Of a DNA stretch of 64,000 bases, positions 1 to 11,962 are shown piece after piece. Source of the stretch: Lonicera japonica. Its lineage: Eukaryota > Streptophyta > Magnoliopsida > Dipsacales > Caprifoliaceae. How positions within the stretch are numbered: the first letter of the stretch is position 1; each line of letters starts with the position of its first letter. The notes beneath the pieces were generated by a model, which worked only from the letters and a program-made list of their open reading frames with translations, was not told the DNA's origin and made no database searches. Position numbers and translations under genes: made by a program. The DNA lies in contig CM038466.1 of the NCBI GenBank assembly GCA_021464415.1, positions 29,790,833 through 29,854,832 on the forward strand, written 5' to 3'.

Positions 1-234
1 TTATATTCATGGAAAGAAGATTCGAAAGCCTATAACTTTCGTTTTTCAATTTTTCTCAAATTTAAGGGTTTACATTATCGAAAATAGCCCAGAACCAATA
101 GCCTCCGCACAGTGGCGAGATTAGCTTATCTTTACACCTTTTGTGATCCCCAGCCATAAATCACTCATAAAACCAGCCACCAAATTAACCCTAGCCATCA
201 CCTCCTTCCTTGCTCCCTATTCATTAAACCCTAG
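1..234. other. Left-edge sequence, nothing recognised
   Basis: AT-rich DNA before the first LTR. No convincing coding frame, RNA gene or repeat is seen. The five bases before the LTR array (CCTAG, 230-234) resemble the five after it (ACTAG, 4242-4246), which marks this as the original insertion target. Confidence 0.5.
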
Positions 235-859
235 TGATGTGGACAAAGTAAGCATATGCTCAAGCACATGGATTGAAGTATACATAGGCCCAATTCAAGT
301 TCCCATGGTCCGGATAAAAGAGCTCGTGCAAGGAAATTCAAAGAATATCATATTTTAATTACTTTTAAATTATAAGATTTGTTTATTATTTAATTATGAA
401 TGTTTTCATTATTTAATTAAGATGTTATCTTTAGTTAATTAGAATTTAGATTAGTATTTTTCTTATTGTGTTTATATTTGTATTTCTTTTCTACATCATA
501 TTTAAAGGGGGGTGATTGCATTATATTAATTAGAGTTATGGATTGATCAATAAAATTATGAGAGGTTTTCTCTTTTATTCTTCAAAAACACCTTGAACAA
601 ATCCGAGTTGTTCGTACAGTGTACTCGACTTATCAATTGATTCATCATCATCAATTGGGTGTTATTCGCATATACCAAGGTTCGCATCTCTCTATAAGTT
701 TTGGGTCATGGTGTCCATCAATCAATCTACCCTTATATACCAAGGTTCTTGCTTCTTTATAAGCAACGGGTCGCTGAGCCATCCAAATCTGATTGTATAA
801 ACGATATTTCGGCCATCTTTGTTACATGTTTCATCACATCAATGGCGGGGTTCGTAACA
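235..859 (+). repeat. LTR 1 of the tandem array
   Basis: 625 bp, TGATGTGGAC to GTAACA. A degenerate PBS (TGGTATCAAAG) follows at 862. Near the start a short stretch still translates as a relic of the pol C-terminus. Confidence 0.85.
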
Positions 860-1375
860 GTTGGTATCAAAGGTGAGATTTTACTCTTAGGTTTATCAAT
901 ATTTTTATTTCTTATTCTTGTTAAAGCATCAATTCGATTTAAAAAAAAAGAGTTATGATTAGATTTTTTTCAAAAATCCCGTTGGGCTATCAAAATTGGT
1001 CGTTTTTAATATACCAAAACGACTTATGATCATCTTGATTTTTAGCGCAATGAAAGTAATTTTGTATTCCGAACGACATATCAAAAAATCAGCTTGATCC
1101 AACAGTGGTGCAATCAAAAGTTATAGCTGTTTTACGACATGTTTAAGAAAAAAAATTAAAATCATGAAACTTAGTGGTGCATGAATATCAAAAGTATAGC
1201 AATTGGTATGGGCGATATCATCATAGAGAAAAGGTAAAAGATTCAAGTTGAAGACCTAGATTGGAAGATTTCAAGCTTTAAAGTGGCATTTGAGTGTGAG
1301 TTTTTTAAAAAAGAGGGTGACTTGTGTAGAATGTCACAAAGAATTGAGGACAAATCTTTTTCAAAAGGAGGGGAA
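860..1375 (+). other. Internal segment 1 of the tandem array
   Basis: 516 bp between LTR 1 and LTR 2. It begins with the tRNA-Met primer site and ends with the polypurine tract AAAAGGAGGGGAA. There is no gag or pol. The last ~80 bp encode a remnant of the end of a gypsy pol frame that runs on into LTR 2. Confidence 0.8.
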
Positions 1376-2008
1376 TGATGTGGACAATGCAAGCACAGGC
1401 TCAAGCACATGGATTCAGATAAACACAGGCCGTATTCAAGTTCCATGGGTCCAGTTACAAGAGCTCGTGCAAGAAAATTCAAAAAAGATTGTATTTTAAT
1501 TACTTTTAAATTATACGACTTATTTATTATTTCTTTATTCAATCAAGAATGTTTTCATTGTTAAATTAGGAATGTTCTCCTTAGTCAATTAGATTTGGAT
1601 TAATATTTTTTTATTGTGTTTGGATTAGTATTTCTTTTCTACGCCTTATTTAAAGAGGGATGATTATATTATTTTAATTAGATTTATGGATTGATTAATA
1701 AAATTGTGAGAGTTGTTCACTTTTATTCATCAAGAACATCTTAAACAAATTCAAGTTGTTCGTATTGTTCACACGAATTATCAATTGAATCTTCATTATC
1801 AATTATTGCATCATTCGCATATAATGAGGTTCGTATTTCTCTTTAAGAGTTGTGTCGCAGTGTTCATCAATCCATCTACCCTTATATACCAAGGTTGTTT
1901 CTTCTTTATAAACAACGGGTTGCGACGCCATCCAAATCTGATTGTAAAAACGATTTTTCGACCGTCTTTGCTACATGTTTTGTCAAATCGTTTGTGGGGT
2001 TCGTATCA
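1376..2008 (+). repeat. LTR 2 of the tandem array
   Basis: 633 bp, starts TGATGTGG and ends GTATCA, followed by PBS-like TGGTATCATAA at 2011. It aligns along its length with the other LTRs and has scattered substitutions and small indels. Confidence 0.85.
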
Positions 2009-2518
2009 ATTGGTATCATAAATGAGCTTCTACTTTTAGGTTTATCTATCTTTTTATTTATTGTTCTTGTTAGAGTAACAATACAACTTACAAAAAAAAA
2101 GAGTTACGATCATATTTTAAAAAAAAATCCCGCCGGGCTATCGAAATTGGTCATTTTCAATACCAACTTGACTTTCAATCGTCCGAATTTTTTACATAAT
2201 AATCATAACTTTTTTCTTCTAAACGACAAATCAAAAAATCAACCAATCCAACGATGCGATCAAAAGTTATATATGTTTTACGACAGGGTCAAAAAAATTA
2301 AAATCATGAAACTTAGTGGTGCATGAATCTCGAAAAGATAGCAATTGGTATGGGTGATATCATCACAGATAAAAGGTAAGAGATTCTAGTTAAAGGCCTA
2401 GATTGGAAGATTTCAAGCTTCAAAGTGGCATTCGAGAGCGAATCTTTTTTTTTCAAAGGGTGACTTGTGTAGAACGTCAGAAGCATTTGATGACAAATCC
2501 TTTTCAAGAAGAGAGGAA
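2009..2518 (+). other. Internal segment 2 of the tandem array
   Basis: 510 bp, PBS-like start and a purine-rich end (AAGAAGAGAGGAA). Non-coding apart from the pol C-terminal remnant near its right end. Confidence 0.8.
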
Positions 2519-3129
2519 TGATGTGGACAAGGCAAGCACAAGCTTACGCACGTGGATTGAAGCATACACATACCCAATTCAAGTTCCCACGGGTCCGGTT
2601 AAAAAAGCTTGTGTAAGGAAATTCAAATAAGATTTTTTTTAATTACTTTTAAATTATAAGACTTGTTTATTATTTCATTATTCAATTAGGAATGTTCTTC
2701 GTAGTCAATTAGGATTTATATTAGTATTTTTCTTATTGTGTTTGGATTAATATTTCTTTTCCACACCTTATTTAAAAGCGCTGATTGTATTATTTTAATT
2801 AAAGCTATGGATTGATTAATAAAATAATGAGAGCTTATCTCTTTTGTTCTTTAAGAACATCTTAAAAAAATCCAGGTTGTCCGTACTATTCACATGACTT
2901 ATCAATTAATTTATCATCATTAATTGTGGCTTCATTCTCATTTACCAAGCTTCGTATTTCTCTATAGGTGTTAAGTCGTGGTTTCCATCAATCTATCTAC
3001 CCTTATATACCAAGGTTCATTAATCTTTATAAGCAACGGGTCACGGCGCCATTTAAATCTAATTTTAGAAACAATCTTTTGACCATCTTTGCTACTGGTT
3101 TCGTCACATCATTGGCGGGGTTTGTATCA
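2519..3129 (+). repeat. LTR 3 of the tandem array
   Basis: 611 bp, starts TGATGTGG and ends GTATCA, followed by PBS-like TGGTATTAGAG at 3132. Its first ~100 bp give the clearest pol C-terminal relic of the set (reads as GPV followed by basic residues). Confidence 0.85.
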
Positions 3130-3605
3130 GTTGGTATTAGAGTTGAACATATACTTTCAGGTTTACCTCTCTTTTTATTTCTTGTTCTTGTTAAAGTATC
3201 AATTCGATTTAAAAAACCAAGAGGTACGATCAAATTATTTTCAAAAATCTCGTTGGACTGTCGAAATTGGTTGTTTTCTATACCAAAATGACTTTTAATC
3301 ATCTTAATTTTTTATGCTATTTTAGCAACTTCGTGTTCCAAACAAAATATCCAAAAACCATCCTGATCCAACAGTATGATCAAAAGTTATAACTTTTTCA
3401 TGACAAGGTCAAAAAAAAAATTAAAATCGTGAAGGTATGGACGATATCATCATAGAGAAAAGGCAAAAGATTCAAGTTGAAGACCTAGGTTGGAAGATTC
3501 CAAGCTTCAAAGTAGCATTTGACAGCGAGTTTTTTGTGAAAAAATGGTGACTTATGTAGAACGTCATAAGGATTTGAGGACAAATCCTTTTCAAAAGGAG
3601 GCGAA
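3130..3605 (+). other. Internal segment 3 of the tandem array
   Basis: 476 bp, the shortest internal segment. It runs from a degenerate PBS to a polypurine tract (AAAAGGAGGCGAA). No coding capacity. Confidence 0.8.
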
Positions 3606-4241
3606 TAATGTGGACAAGGAAAGTACAAGCTCAACATGTGGATTAAAGCATACACAAGCCCAATTCAAGTTCCTATGGGTCCGGTTACAAGACCTCGTGT
3701 AAGAAATTTCAAAGACGGTCGTATTTTAATTACTTTTAAATTATATGATTTTTGTTATTATTTTATTATTTAATTATGAATGCTTTCATTATTCAATTAG
3801 GAATTTTCTCATTAGTCAATTAGGATTTAGATTAATATTTTTCTTATTGTGTTTGGATTTGTATTTTTTTTCTACACCGTATTTAAAGGGAATGATTGTA
3901 TTATTTTAATTAGAGTTATTGATTGATTAATAAAATTACAAGAGCTTTTCTCTATTGTTCTTTAATAACATCTTGAATAAATCCGGGCTGCCGTACTGTT
4001 TACTCGACTTATCAATTGATTCATCATCATCATCAATTATGGCATCATTCGAACATACCAAGGTTTGTATATCTCTATAGTTGTTAGGTCGCGATGTCCA
4101 TAAATCCATCTACCCATATATACCAAGGTTCTTGCTTCTTTATAAGCAATGGGTCATGGTGCCATCTAAATCTGGTTGAAAAACGATCTTTCGATTGTCT
4201 TTACTACGAATTTCGTCACATCATTGGCGGGTTTTGTATCA
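3606..4241 (+). repeat. LTR 4 (terminal) of the tandem array
   Basis: 636 bp, starts TAATGTGG (mutated TG) and ends GTATCA. No PBS follows; unique sequence starts at once with ACTAG, the 3' target duplication. This marks it as the true right end. Confidence 0.85.
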
Positions 4242-4246
4242 ACTAG

Positions 4247-5574
4247 CCTCCATTTAATTTATTGTTACTCACTCCTCTATGATTCAATCCTTATTCAACT
4301 TGTTTCCATATTTTCATCATGAAACCCTAATTATTCTCATATTTATAGAATGGGAAATCTTGTATGAACCCACAAAATTTAGCAACTCACCCTACCTTCA
4401 TATTATAATTTGAGAAAAAAAAAGTCATTATATTATACCAAATAGACTCTACAACTTATTATGATGTTCCACTTTTACTCATCATCTTCCTTCCCTTTCA
4501 CCCTACACCCTATATCGCTGAGCAAGCTTGAGGTCAGCAAATATTGTCGAGAACATGCCATATGCCAAATCTATATCTTTCTTGCTTTTATTCCTTTTTT
4601 CTCTTGGATTTTCGTTTTTGCTTTTTCTTTTGAAACTTCTTCTACTCTTCTTCATCCTAAATTTGCTAGCTATTTTAAACATTTTTGGTCAATAATTCAA
4701 AATAAAGTTCAAAATCCAAATATGCAAAAAAATAGCATTTTCATATATAAATGTATAATGGAATAAAACTCTGAATTAAGGCTTAGTTTGCATATATGTA
4801 TATATACGTATATTGGAATAATTATTGGTTTATAATGAGGTTGAAAGAATAAATTGTATATAATAATATGATATCAAAGACAGAAAGAAAAGAACTTGGA
4901 TAAAGATATTTGAAGGGTAGAACAGGAAAGAAGAAGATAAGGGTATAGTGGCACTTTAGTTCTTTTATAATGTTTTGTTTGGATTTTGACAAAGTAATGG
5001 GTCATAATTCTAAAATAAAATAATTGAGGATACTATTCCACAAGCGTAAATGAAAAGTAAAAATTCTTATACTGTAGATGAATAATGGTTTGTTGGAATA
5101 ATGAAAGTTTTTTTCACTGTTTAAATAATGTTGTCGGTGATACTATTCATGTACTTTTACTATTTACAATACTATTCATAAATAGTAAATTTTACTTTTA
5201 TTGTTCAAAATTTTCATTTCGTACTTTCGGCATAATACTAGTGTCTCTGCTAGTTGTTTTCCAAAAGCATAATTTGCGGTGTTAGCTTTTCTTGGATAAA
5301 TTATTACCCAAGTAATGACTGAAAACACTTCAATTAGCTAAATAGTCTTTGGCCATCTTGAAATTGTTTGCTATTGTAAGGATCTTTATTGTTAATGCTT
5401 GTTCTGATGATTGAGGAGAATTAAATGAATCATCTTTATCAACTAATTTAGTTATTCTTTCTTGTAATACTTTTGCAAGCATTTATAACTCAAAGCTCAA
5501 ACATTTCTTGATTTTTTTAATATCAAAGGATTATATTGGGCTTGAGCTTGACTTGGATTTATTTGACTTAGTTC
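4247..5574. other. AT-rich intergenic DNA, nothing recognised
   Basis: No coding frame, RNA gene or repeat could be supported. The short open frames here lack any recognisable motif. Confidence 0.5.
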
Positions 5575-6045
5575 TAGAGACTTTACATTATTTTTGGACT
5601 CTAATAAGGGACAGTAGATAGAGTAACTAAGGAAGGTCAGGAAAGAAATAAGGAAATAGAAAATTCCTTCTAAACATGCTCAATAATTCTTTTGGTCTTA
5701 AAATTATCCCACAATTTGATGAATATTGACGAGTAATTATATCAACCTGGTTGTAATGAGTTACAACATCTTGGGAAGAGCTTATTGAAGATAATTGTAT
5801 AGTTATTGCCAGAGACCTTACTTTATTTTCGGGCTCTAGTAAGGGACAGTTGATAGAGTAACTAGGGAAGGTTAGGCAAGAAATAAGGAAATAGAAAATT
5901 CCTTCTGGACATGCTCAACAATTCTTTCGGTCTTAAAGTTATGCCACAATTTGATGAATATTGTCGGGTAATTATATCAACCTGGTTGTAATGAGTTATA
6001 ACAACTTAGGAAGAGCTTATTGAAAATAATTGTATAGTTATTGCC
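5575..6045. repeat. 235-bp tandem duplication (two copies)
   Basis: Two adjacent copies, about 5575-5809 and 5810-6045. Both contain CTAATAAGGGACAG or CTAGTAAGGGACAG at the same offset (235 bp apart) and both end in TTGTATAGTTATTGCC. Copies differ by scattered substitutions. No coding content is seen. Confidence 0.85.
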
Positions 6046-6879
6046 AGGACTTGGGAGGCTATATGGTACTGCAATTTGAGTATCCATTGGACTTTATATT
6101 TAGTAATTAATTGTAAGGTATAGGGACACACTCAGTTTTAGGTCTAAATTAGGACATACAAAAGTGGTTAACTTGATCTGGGAATGACTCGGGTATTAAA
6201 GACATGACTGGACCATGCTGTTGTCACCATCGAAGGAACCAATAAGGAGATTTACTTTTAAATTTTTGGTGAAACTGTAGGAAGCGTGAATTGCCAAAGG
6301 TTTGGTTTTGGTAGAGAAAGATATCCGTCCATGCTTCCATGTAATCATGATAACTAAAGTGATTGTCATGCTCCAGAAGGAACTGGAGTTTTGAAGGATG
6401 TGACCCCTATTAAGACATGGGGATGATTTTCTTTATATATAAAGAATGGCAAATTACTTTGGTTTCATTTGTTCGATCATAGATTGGTTTAATCTGGATT
6501 GACCTAGTTTTTATTAAAATATCCTTGTAAAAGGTCAATGACTTATATGGATTGTGTGGGGGTGAAATGCCACCTGGGAGGGAAAAATTATAAAGCTAAT
6601 TTGACTAGGTCTATTTTGTCAGTCATGTAAGGCTCGACGCAAAACAAGTTTACTAGGTTAAGCTTTGGGAAATAATATGTCCTTGACTTTGAGTAATTTT
6701 GAAAATTTGAACTGACCTCAACAGGTAGTGGCTTAAGTCTGCAAATATCCAAACGATTATTTATTTTTGGTTGACTAGCTAATACTGAGTTAAATGGTTT
6801 AGGTATTTGGCATCAGCGCAAGGAAGGGGATTTTTTCTCCATTACCTCAGTCGGTGCCTCAACCAGTGTGGCCACCACT
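6046..6879. other. Sequence beyond the caulimovirid RNase H end
   Basis: No recognised gene. It lies just downstream (minus strand) of the last recognisable viral pol sequence, so part may be a decayed viral 3' region, but I see no motif to show it. Confidence 0.35.
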
Positions 6880-7379
6880 GTGTTCTCTTTGGAGCATTTA
6901 ATTAGATTTATTATGTAAACATTCTCTTGTTAAGAAACTGAGAAATGAATTGTCACTTCTTTTTATGTTTTCAATTTCAAAATAAAAAAATACTTAAAAG
7001 ATATTGCCATCTTGTAAAAATATGCTTAGATGTAATATTTTCAACATATTTTTTTTAGAAGTATTTTGCTGACTGACAATCAATTTTTACTAAAAAATTC
7101 GTGTTTAATAATTAACTTTGGCATTTGTTAATACATAAAAGCAAAGATAAAATTTCTTTTTTAATAGTACTATAATTAACTTGTATAATATCCCATACGC
7201 TATAATCAAATCAGATTATTTGTTCAAGGGAAATAGAATTGACTTTTGGTTTAAGAATTCCTCCAAAACCAATATTTGAGGTATGCCTAAACATGTTTTT
7301 TAATATCTTGAACAATGAAATATGAAAAGATGTCCAAGAGTGCATGAGGTATACTTTGCAACCATTCAAATAACAATTT
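6880..7379 (-). pseudogene. Caulimovirid RNase H, C-terminal part (pseudogene)
   Basis: The minus strand translates, with several stops, into a caulimovirid RNase H block: a GFGGIL core, a NYSTIKKE-like segment around 7150-7190, and a later RWQ-containing segment around 6990-7020. The rest of the domain lies beyond the hAT insertion, on the other side of 8367. The hAT target duplication AACAATTT shows the two parts were once contiguous. Function in infection is lost in this copy. Confidence 0.75.
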
Positions 7380-8149
7380 TAGGGGTGGCCACAGTTCGGT
7401 TACCGAACCGACATGGTTGATTTTACAAAATTGAAAACCGCAACCAAACCGCCAAGGTAATTATACTTAAATTTGGTTTTACCGACTTGGTCGGTCAGTT
7501 CGGTCGGTACGTGGTTATAACCGACCAATATAAATACACAGCAACATACCCGTTAGCAACTAGCTTAAATGGCAGCACAGCAACATAGGAGAGAACGTAC
7601 AACTCTTCTAAATCAAAACCAGGAACAACTACAACAAATTAAAAAAAAGGAAGCAAAAATTCTTGATTTCACATTTCTTTTATTTTCCTATGTTTTCTCT
7701 ATAACCAAATAGTAATGTAAAAGAATAACAACAATCTTCAACAAATCCAACAGAACAGTGATCAAAACAAAGTAGTAAAGCTTCAGATTTAAATGAAAAC
7801 AATTATAGAGAAGAGAAATCAGTGATAAATATATCCAATTTACTCACCAAATGAGGCGATTAATGTGTGAAGAAAGGAAAAAGAAAGTATAAATGAAGAT
7901 GAAATAAGAAACTGAAAGTTAATTTGAGAGCTTATCACCAAAAAACATGTTAATTTAAATTTACTCTCCAATTATAGAGTAATGGATGACTACACTTAAA
8001 GAACGAAGAATTTTATCACATTTGAGAGCTTGAAGAACACCACCACCATTGGGCTGGTACCACCATCGCCGGCGCCACACCACTTTTGTAAGGTCTTAGA
8101 GAGTTAGTATTAATTAGACCAAGAATGAGAGACACTAATCAAATATATG

Positions 8150-8186
<37 letters not shown>

Positions 8187-8367
8187 TGAGTGTTTTTAAT
8201 TTGGTCGGTCGGTCGGTATAAACCGAACATTTGAAAAATATAAACCGTTACCGAAACCGAGTATGGTAGGTTACCTACCATCGGTTACCAACCAAAGTTT
8301 CTTCGGTTCAGTTACCAACTGAATTTGGTCGGTTTGGTCGATTTGCGAATTAAAAATGCCACCCCTA
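7380..8367. mobile_element. Non-autonomous hAT-superfamily element
   Basis: 988 bp with terminal inverted repeats TAGGGGTGGC ... GCCACCCCTA and a perfect 8-bp target duplication AACAATTT (7372-7379 and 8368-8375). Subterminal regions are full of CCGAAC, CGGTCGGT and CGGTTACC repeats in both orientations, as in plant hAT elements with this TIR. There is no transposase frame. An (AT)n microsatellite lies at about 8153-8181. It is inserted in the caulimovirid RNase H. Confidence 0.93.
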
Positions 8368-8375
8368 AACAATTT

Positions 8376-9150
8376 GCACTGTTTTCATAAATCTTTGTAA
8401 AAATCACTGATGTAATTAAGGGACCCTAAGAATCTCTGTAGTTGGTTATTATCTAGGTTCTCATCAGGCAATCTATCTGCAAATTGAATTGCCCTATCAA
8501 TTTGTTGCATTTGACCATACTAAATATTGTGACCTAAAAATCAAACTTGGGTTTGAAGTAGGTGACATTTAGTAGGGGATAATACTAATACATTAACCTT
8601 GATAATTTTGAAGAACGAGTTTAATTAAGTGTTTCCAATGTTCTTCTATTGGCTTAGAGAAGATGAACACATCATCTATGTAAAATATGGCAAAGTGAAT
8701 GAAAGGGTTTACAATATCATTCATGATATTTTGGAACTCACTAGGAACATTCTTAAGACCGAATGGCATAGCATTCCATTTATAGTGAGCAAAGGGAATG
8801 ATAAAGGTTGTCTTATACATATCTTCTTCATGAATTTAGGTTTGCCAAAATCCACTTTTTAAATCAAATTTACTAAAATTGACTGCGTGGTCTAATTTGT
8901 TGAATAAACCTTTTTTTATCAGGTAACAAATATCTTATCCATTCCAATTTTTTATTTAAAGGCTTATAATTAATTACTAATCTTGGTGTCCCGCTTTCAA
9001 TTTCAGCATTTTTGTTAACATAAAAAGCTGGACATGACCAAGGAGATTTACTTTTTTCTAATTATATATCGTTTTATTTATTAAGTCATTAATTTCTTGT
9101 TTGCAATATTCCATATGTTCATGACTCGTTTTGATAGATCTAACCTTAGA
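8376..9150 (-). pseudogene. Caulimovirid reverse transcriptase and start of RNase H (pseudogene)
   Basis: The minus strand shows, in order, the RT fingers (around 9150-8900, broken by frameshifts), a 75-codon open stretch (8820-8593) with MPFGLKN and the catalytic-box variant YIDD, and then the connection toward RNase H with a QLQRFLGS-like segment (around 8430). These are typical of Caulimoviridae rather than of Ty3 elements, where the same boxes read differently. Stops and frame changes occur upstream and downstream of the open stretch, so no enzyme can be made. Confidence 0.85.
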
Positions 9151-10408
9151 AGGAATTAAATGTTTTTAAAATTCTTTAGCATAAGGTAGCCTAACAGTAT
9201 GCATTTTTCTATGCCAAAGGCATAGAGTGAGTCTGAACAAACTTCCTTAATTAACATCTTTGTGAAATTCTTAATTTTACTTTATATATTCTTATTAGTT
9301 AATTGTTCATCAATTCTTTTATATTTAATTTCAGTTTTTAAGAAATTTAAATGATTATTTTTGCTTTGGAGTAAATTTATTGACTTAGAGATCTACTAGC
9401 CTTTTACTATCTTTAGATCTCTCCTTTAGGTTCAGTAAGGAAGTTGAAAGTAACCTTTTAACCTAAATGTTAAGATATTAGTCATTTAGTAGTAATAGTT
9501 GTAAATAGATATAATAAGTATATGAATTACAATTTCTAAATTATTTTATCTGTCACGTTTTTTATTAAGACAATGATGTCTTAAAGCAAACAGTGTCTTG
9601 AAAAATATGAAATTTGGGCAGTTTATATTTTATATTCATTTGACTACCATTTACTGAACTTAATCTTTCACTTGTGTTTGTGTAATAGGTAGCAAGAACA
9701 AGGCCTTCTTGAATACAATTCAAGTCTGCTCCTATATCTCTACTAATGCAGATAATTCAATTATAAATATTTTGTTTATTACTAATTTGACATTAACATA
9801 TCATTTTTGGATTGTTATATCTTTTAGTACATTTAACGAGTCTCTTTACCCATTAATCATATTTTCTAGACTTAATTTTTTTCATTATCTAAGTCATTTA
9901 CTTTAGATGTTTCATCTTCTTCCTCATCTAAAAAAGAATTTGTTTTTAATTGAAACGTTAGTTTGTTTTTTTAACTTAGCTAGTTTACTTGACACTTCAT
10001 GTCTTAGAATTTAATTTTTAAGTTCCTAATTTCCTTTTTTTAATTTATTAACTGTTTAATTTAAATCTTGAGTTTTCAAATCTTTCTAGGGTTTTATATA
10101 AACTAAAGATTGGCTTTTCTTTATATTAGATAGCTTTACTTTCTTTTGTTTCATTAGATAACGGATCTTTTAATTGTTTCATATATTGAGTTTTTAATTA
10201 TAGGCCTATTATTTTACTAATTAAATCAATTAATAAGGTTTTCTACTCATTATTTTTTTGCTAATACGTTTAATCTTTTATTGCAACAAGTATTTGTGCA
10301 ATTATCTATACATCATAAAGTGACTTTTAGGGATTGACTATCTTCACTATCTAATAGATTACTATAATTGTCACAACAATGAGAAGGAATATCAGTTCTT
10401 GTATATTC
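9151..10408 (-). pseudogene. Probable caulimovirid segment between coat and RT regions
   Basis: AT-rich sequence lying between recognised viral domains and expected to hold the protease region. No protease active-site motif could be found, and all frames are broken. The assignment comes from position only. Confidence 0.4.
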
Positions 10409-11953
10409 GGGTAATTAGCGCTTTTAACCCTTAAAGTTTATCACTTTTCTCACGGTCGTACTGGATGTTTTTTTTTCGGCTAAAGCATCCCCAAAGTTTG
10501 CTCCGCATACCACACTCGTCCAAAAGTGGATGTCCCGTTAAAAATGTGGAAGGAAAGTGCACGTGCAAAGCATGAGCTCGTTTGTGCAGGGGTAATTTGG
10601 GTATTTTTGAATCAAAGAAAGCAAAACCCTCTTTCTCCCTTTTATTGCCTTTATTTTCTCTAATTTCATTGCCAGAAACTAAGCCAGAATGGCCATGGAG
10701 TAAAATCGATATATGTTTCGCTGAAGAATTTAACTCAGATTTAGGTCACAAGAGAATACGATTGCCGTTAATGGAGAAGGTCACTGTTTACCCAAAAAAT
10801 TAACATAGAACAACCCAAAAATTGAATATGGACGAGAGAAGAAGCAAGAGAAAAGAACACTGGAGTTTGATTTCAGATTTCAGATGTGCTTCTCGATTTT
10901 GAGTTTGGTTTGTATTCAATTTTGTATGTTATATACATATATATTGTGTTCTTGCTTTATTTCGGGTACCGTTTGCTCCATAAGTGTTGGATTTCTTTAT
11001 TTCAGATTTTAGATACGCTTCTTGATTCGTTGTTATTGTTCTCGATTCATTAACCAAACACCACAAAGCCTCGTAGATTGTTGATGAATAATCGGGTGCA
11101 GGTGATAAGGACAGAGGAGGTGGAACTAGATACAGCCGGATTCATTCACGCCTGCAAACTTACTGAATTTGCACGGACAAGAGGAAAAAGAAAAAACAGG
11201 GGTTAATAATTTTGGAGTGGGAACGAAAATTGGGGGTTTTAATCTATAGGTATTGCTAGTTGAGATAAACATTAATGGAATTGTTGTTGGGTTTTAGAGA
11301 GAGAGGAATAGTTGGTACTTGCCAAACAACTCGATTTAACATAAAATCCATCTCAATTTAACATAAAATCCATCTCAATTTAACATCAATTTCACTTAAA
11401 AAAATTAACAAGAAACTACAATTACCGGCCAAAGGACGTTAACCAACTGGAGTAGACGCCATTGAAGTGGAACCAAATGCACAGTCTGCTTCCACAAAGC
11501 TCACTCTCACCATCACCATTTTCAAAGTAAACACTCCCCACAGATCTATGGTGGTGGGGGAGGATGAAAAAGTGAAAGTAGATAAAGTAAGAGCAGGGTT
11601 TACTCTAAGTTTACTCTTCCACTGCTCTCTCTCCCTTACAAGTACTTTATGGTATTGTGCCATGAGCAATTCGACTATACTTTTGCTGGGAGGTGAGCTG
11701 AAGAATGGGATGATGATGATGATGATGCAATTGAACTGAGGTGCAGATGAAATAGAGCAAGAAGAATGGTGGAAGGGAAAACCAAAAATACCCTTGTAAA
11801 TGGTCATTCCGTTTAATTTTTTAACGGGACATCCACTTTTGGACGAGTGTGGTACGTGGAGCAAACTTTGGGGATGCTTCAACCGAAAAAAAAACATCCA
11901 GGGCGACCGTGGGAAAAGTAGTAAACTTTAAAGGTCAAAAGTGTTAATTACCC
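10409..11953. mobile_element. Mutator-like element (non-autonomous MULE) with ~135-bp TIRs
   Basis: Long terminal inverted repeats (10409-about 10545 and about 11815-11953) begin GGGTAATTA and match closely over about 135 bp, including a T-rich tract and CACACTCGTCCAAAAGTGGA. Flanks are TGTATATTC (10400-10408) and TAAATATTC (11954-11962), a 9-bp duplication with two mismatches, as expected for Mutator. No MURA transposase is seen. The interior holds open stretches of about 70-90 codons (10582-10803, 11467-11739) without recognised domains; a captured host fragment (Pack-MULE) is possible but unproven. It is inserted in the caulimovirid. Confidence 0.87.
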
Positions 11954-11962
11954 TAAATATTC

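Larger units (their letters stand above)
235..4241 (+). mobile_element. Tandem array of a small non-autonomous LTR retroelement (4 LTRs, 3 internal segments)
   Basis: A unit of about 1.1 kb recurs with the order LTR-internal-LTR-internal-LTR-internal-LTR. LTRs (611-636 bp) start TGATGTGG and end GTATCA or a variant. Each of the first three is followed by a primer-binding site like TGGTATCAGAG (initiator tRNA-Met). Each of the last three is preceded by a purine-rich tract like AAAAGGAGGGGAA. Internal segments are only 476-516 bp and have no gag or pol, so the element is TRIM-like but larger than a typical TRIM. A near-perfect 5-bp target duplication flanks the whole array (CCTAG/ACTAG), so the array behaves as one insertion expanded by unequal recombination. 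The 3' ends of the internal segments and the LTR starts keep traces of the chromovirus pol C-terminus, which points to the parent lineage. Confidence 0.85.

Noticed and set aside
109..121. CACAGTGGCGAGA, like a Tat LTR end plus PBS
   Set aside because: No LTR precedes it, and the match to the PBS stops after a few bases.
4461..4766. 101-codon plus-strand frame
   Set aside because: Phe/Ser-rich from T-rich DNA, no motif, no splice or family support.
11439..11897. 152-codon minus-strand frame in the MULE
   Set aside because: It runs through the inverted repeat and has no domain; likely chance.
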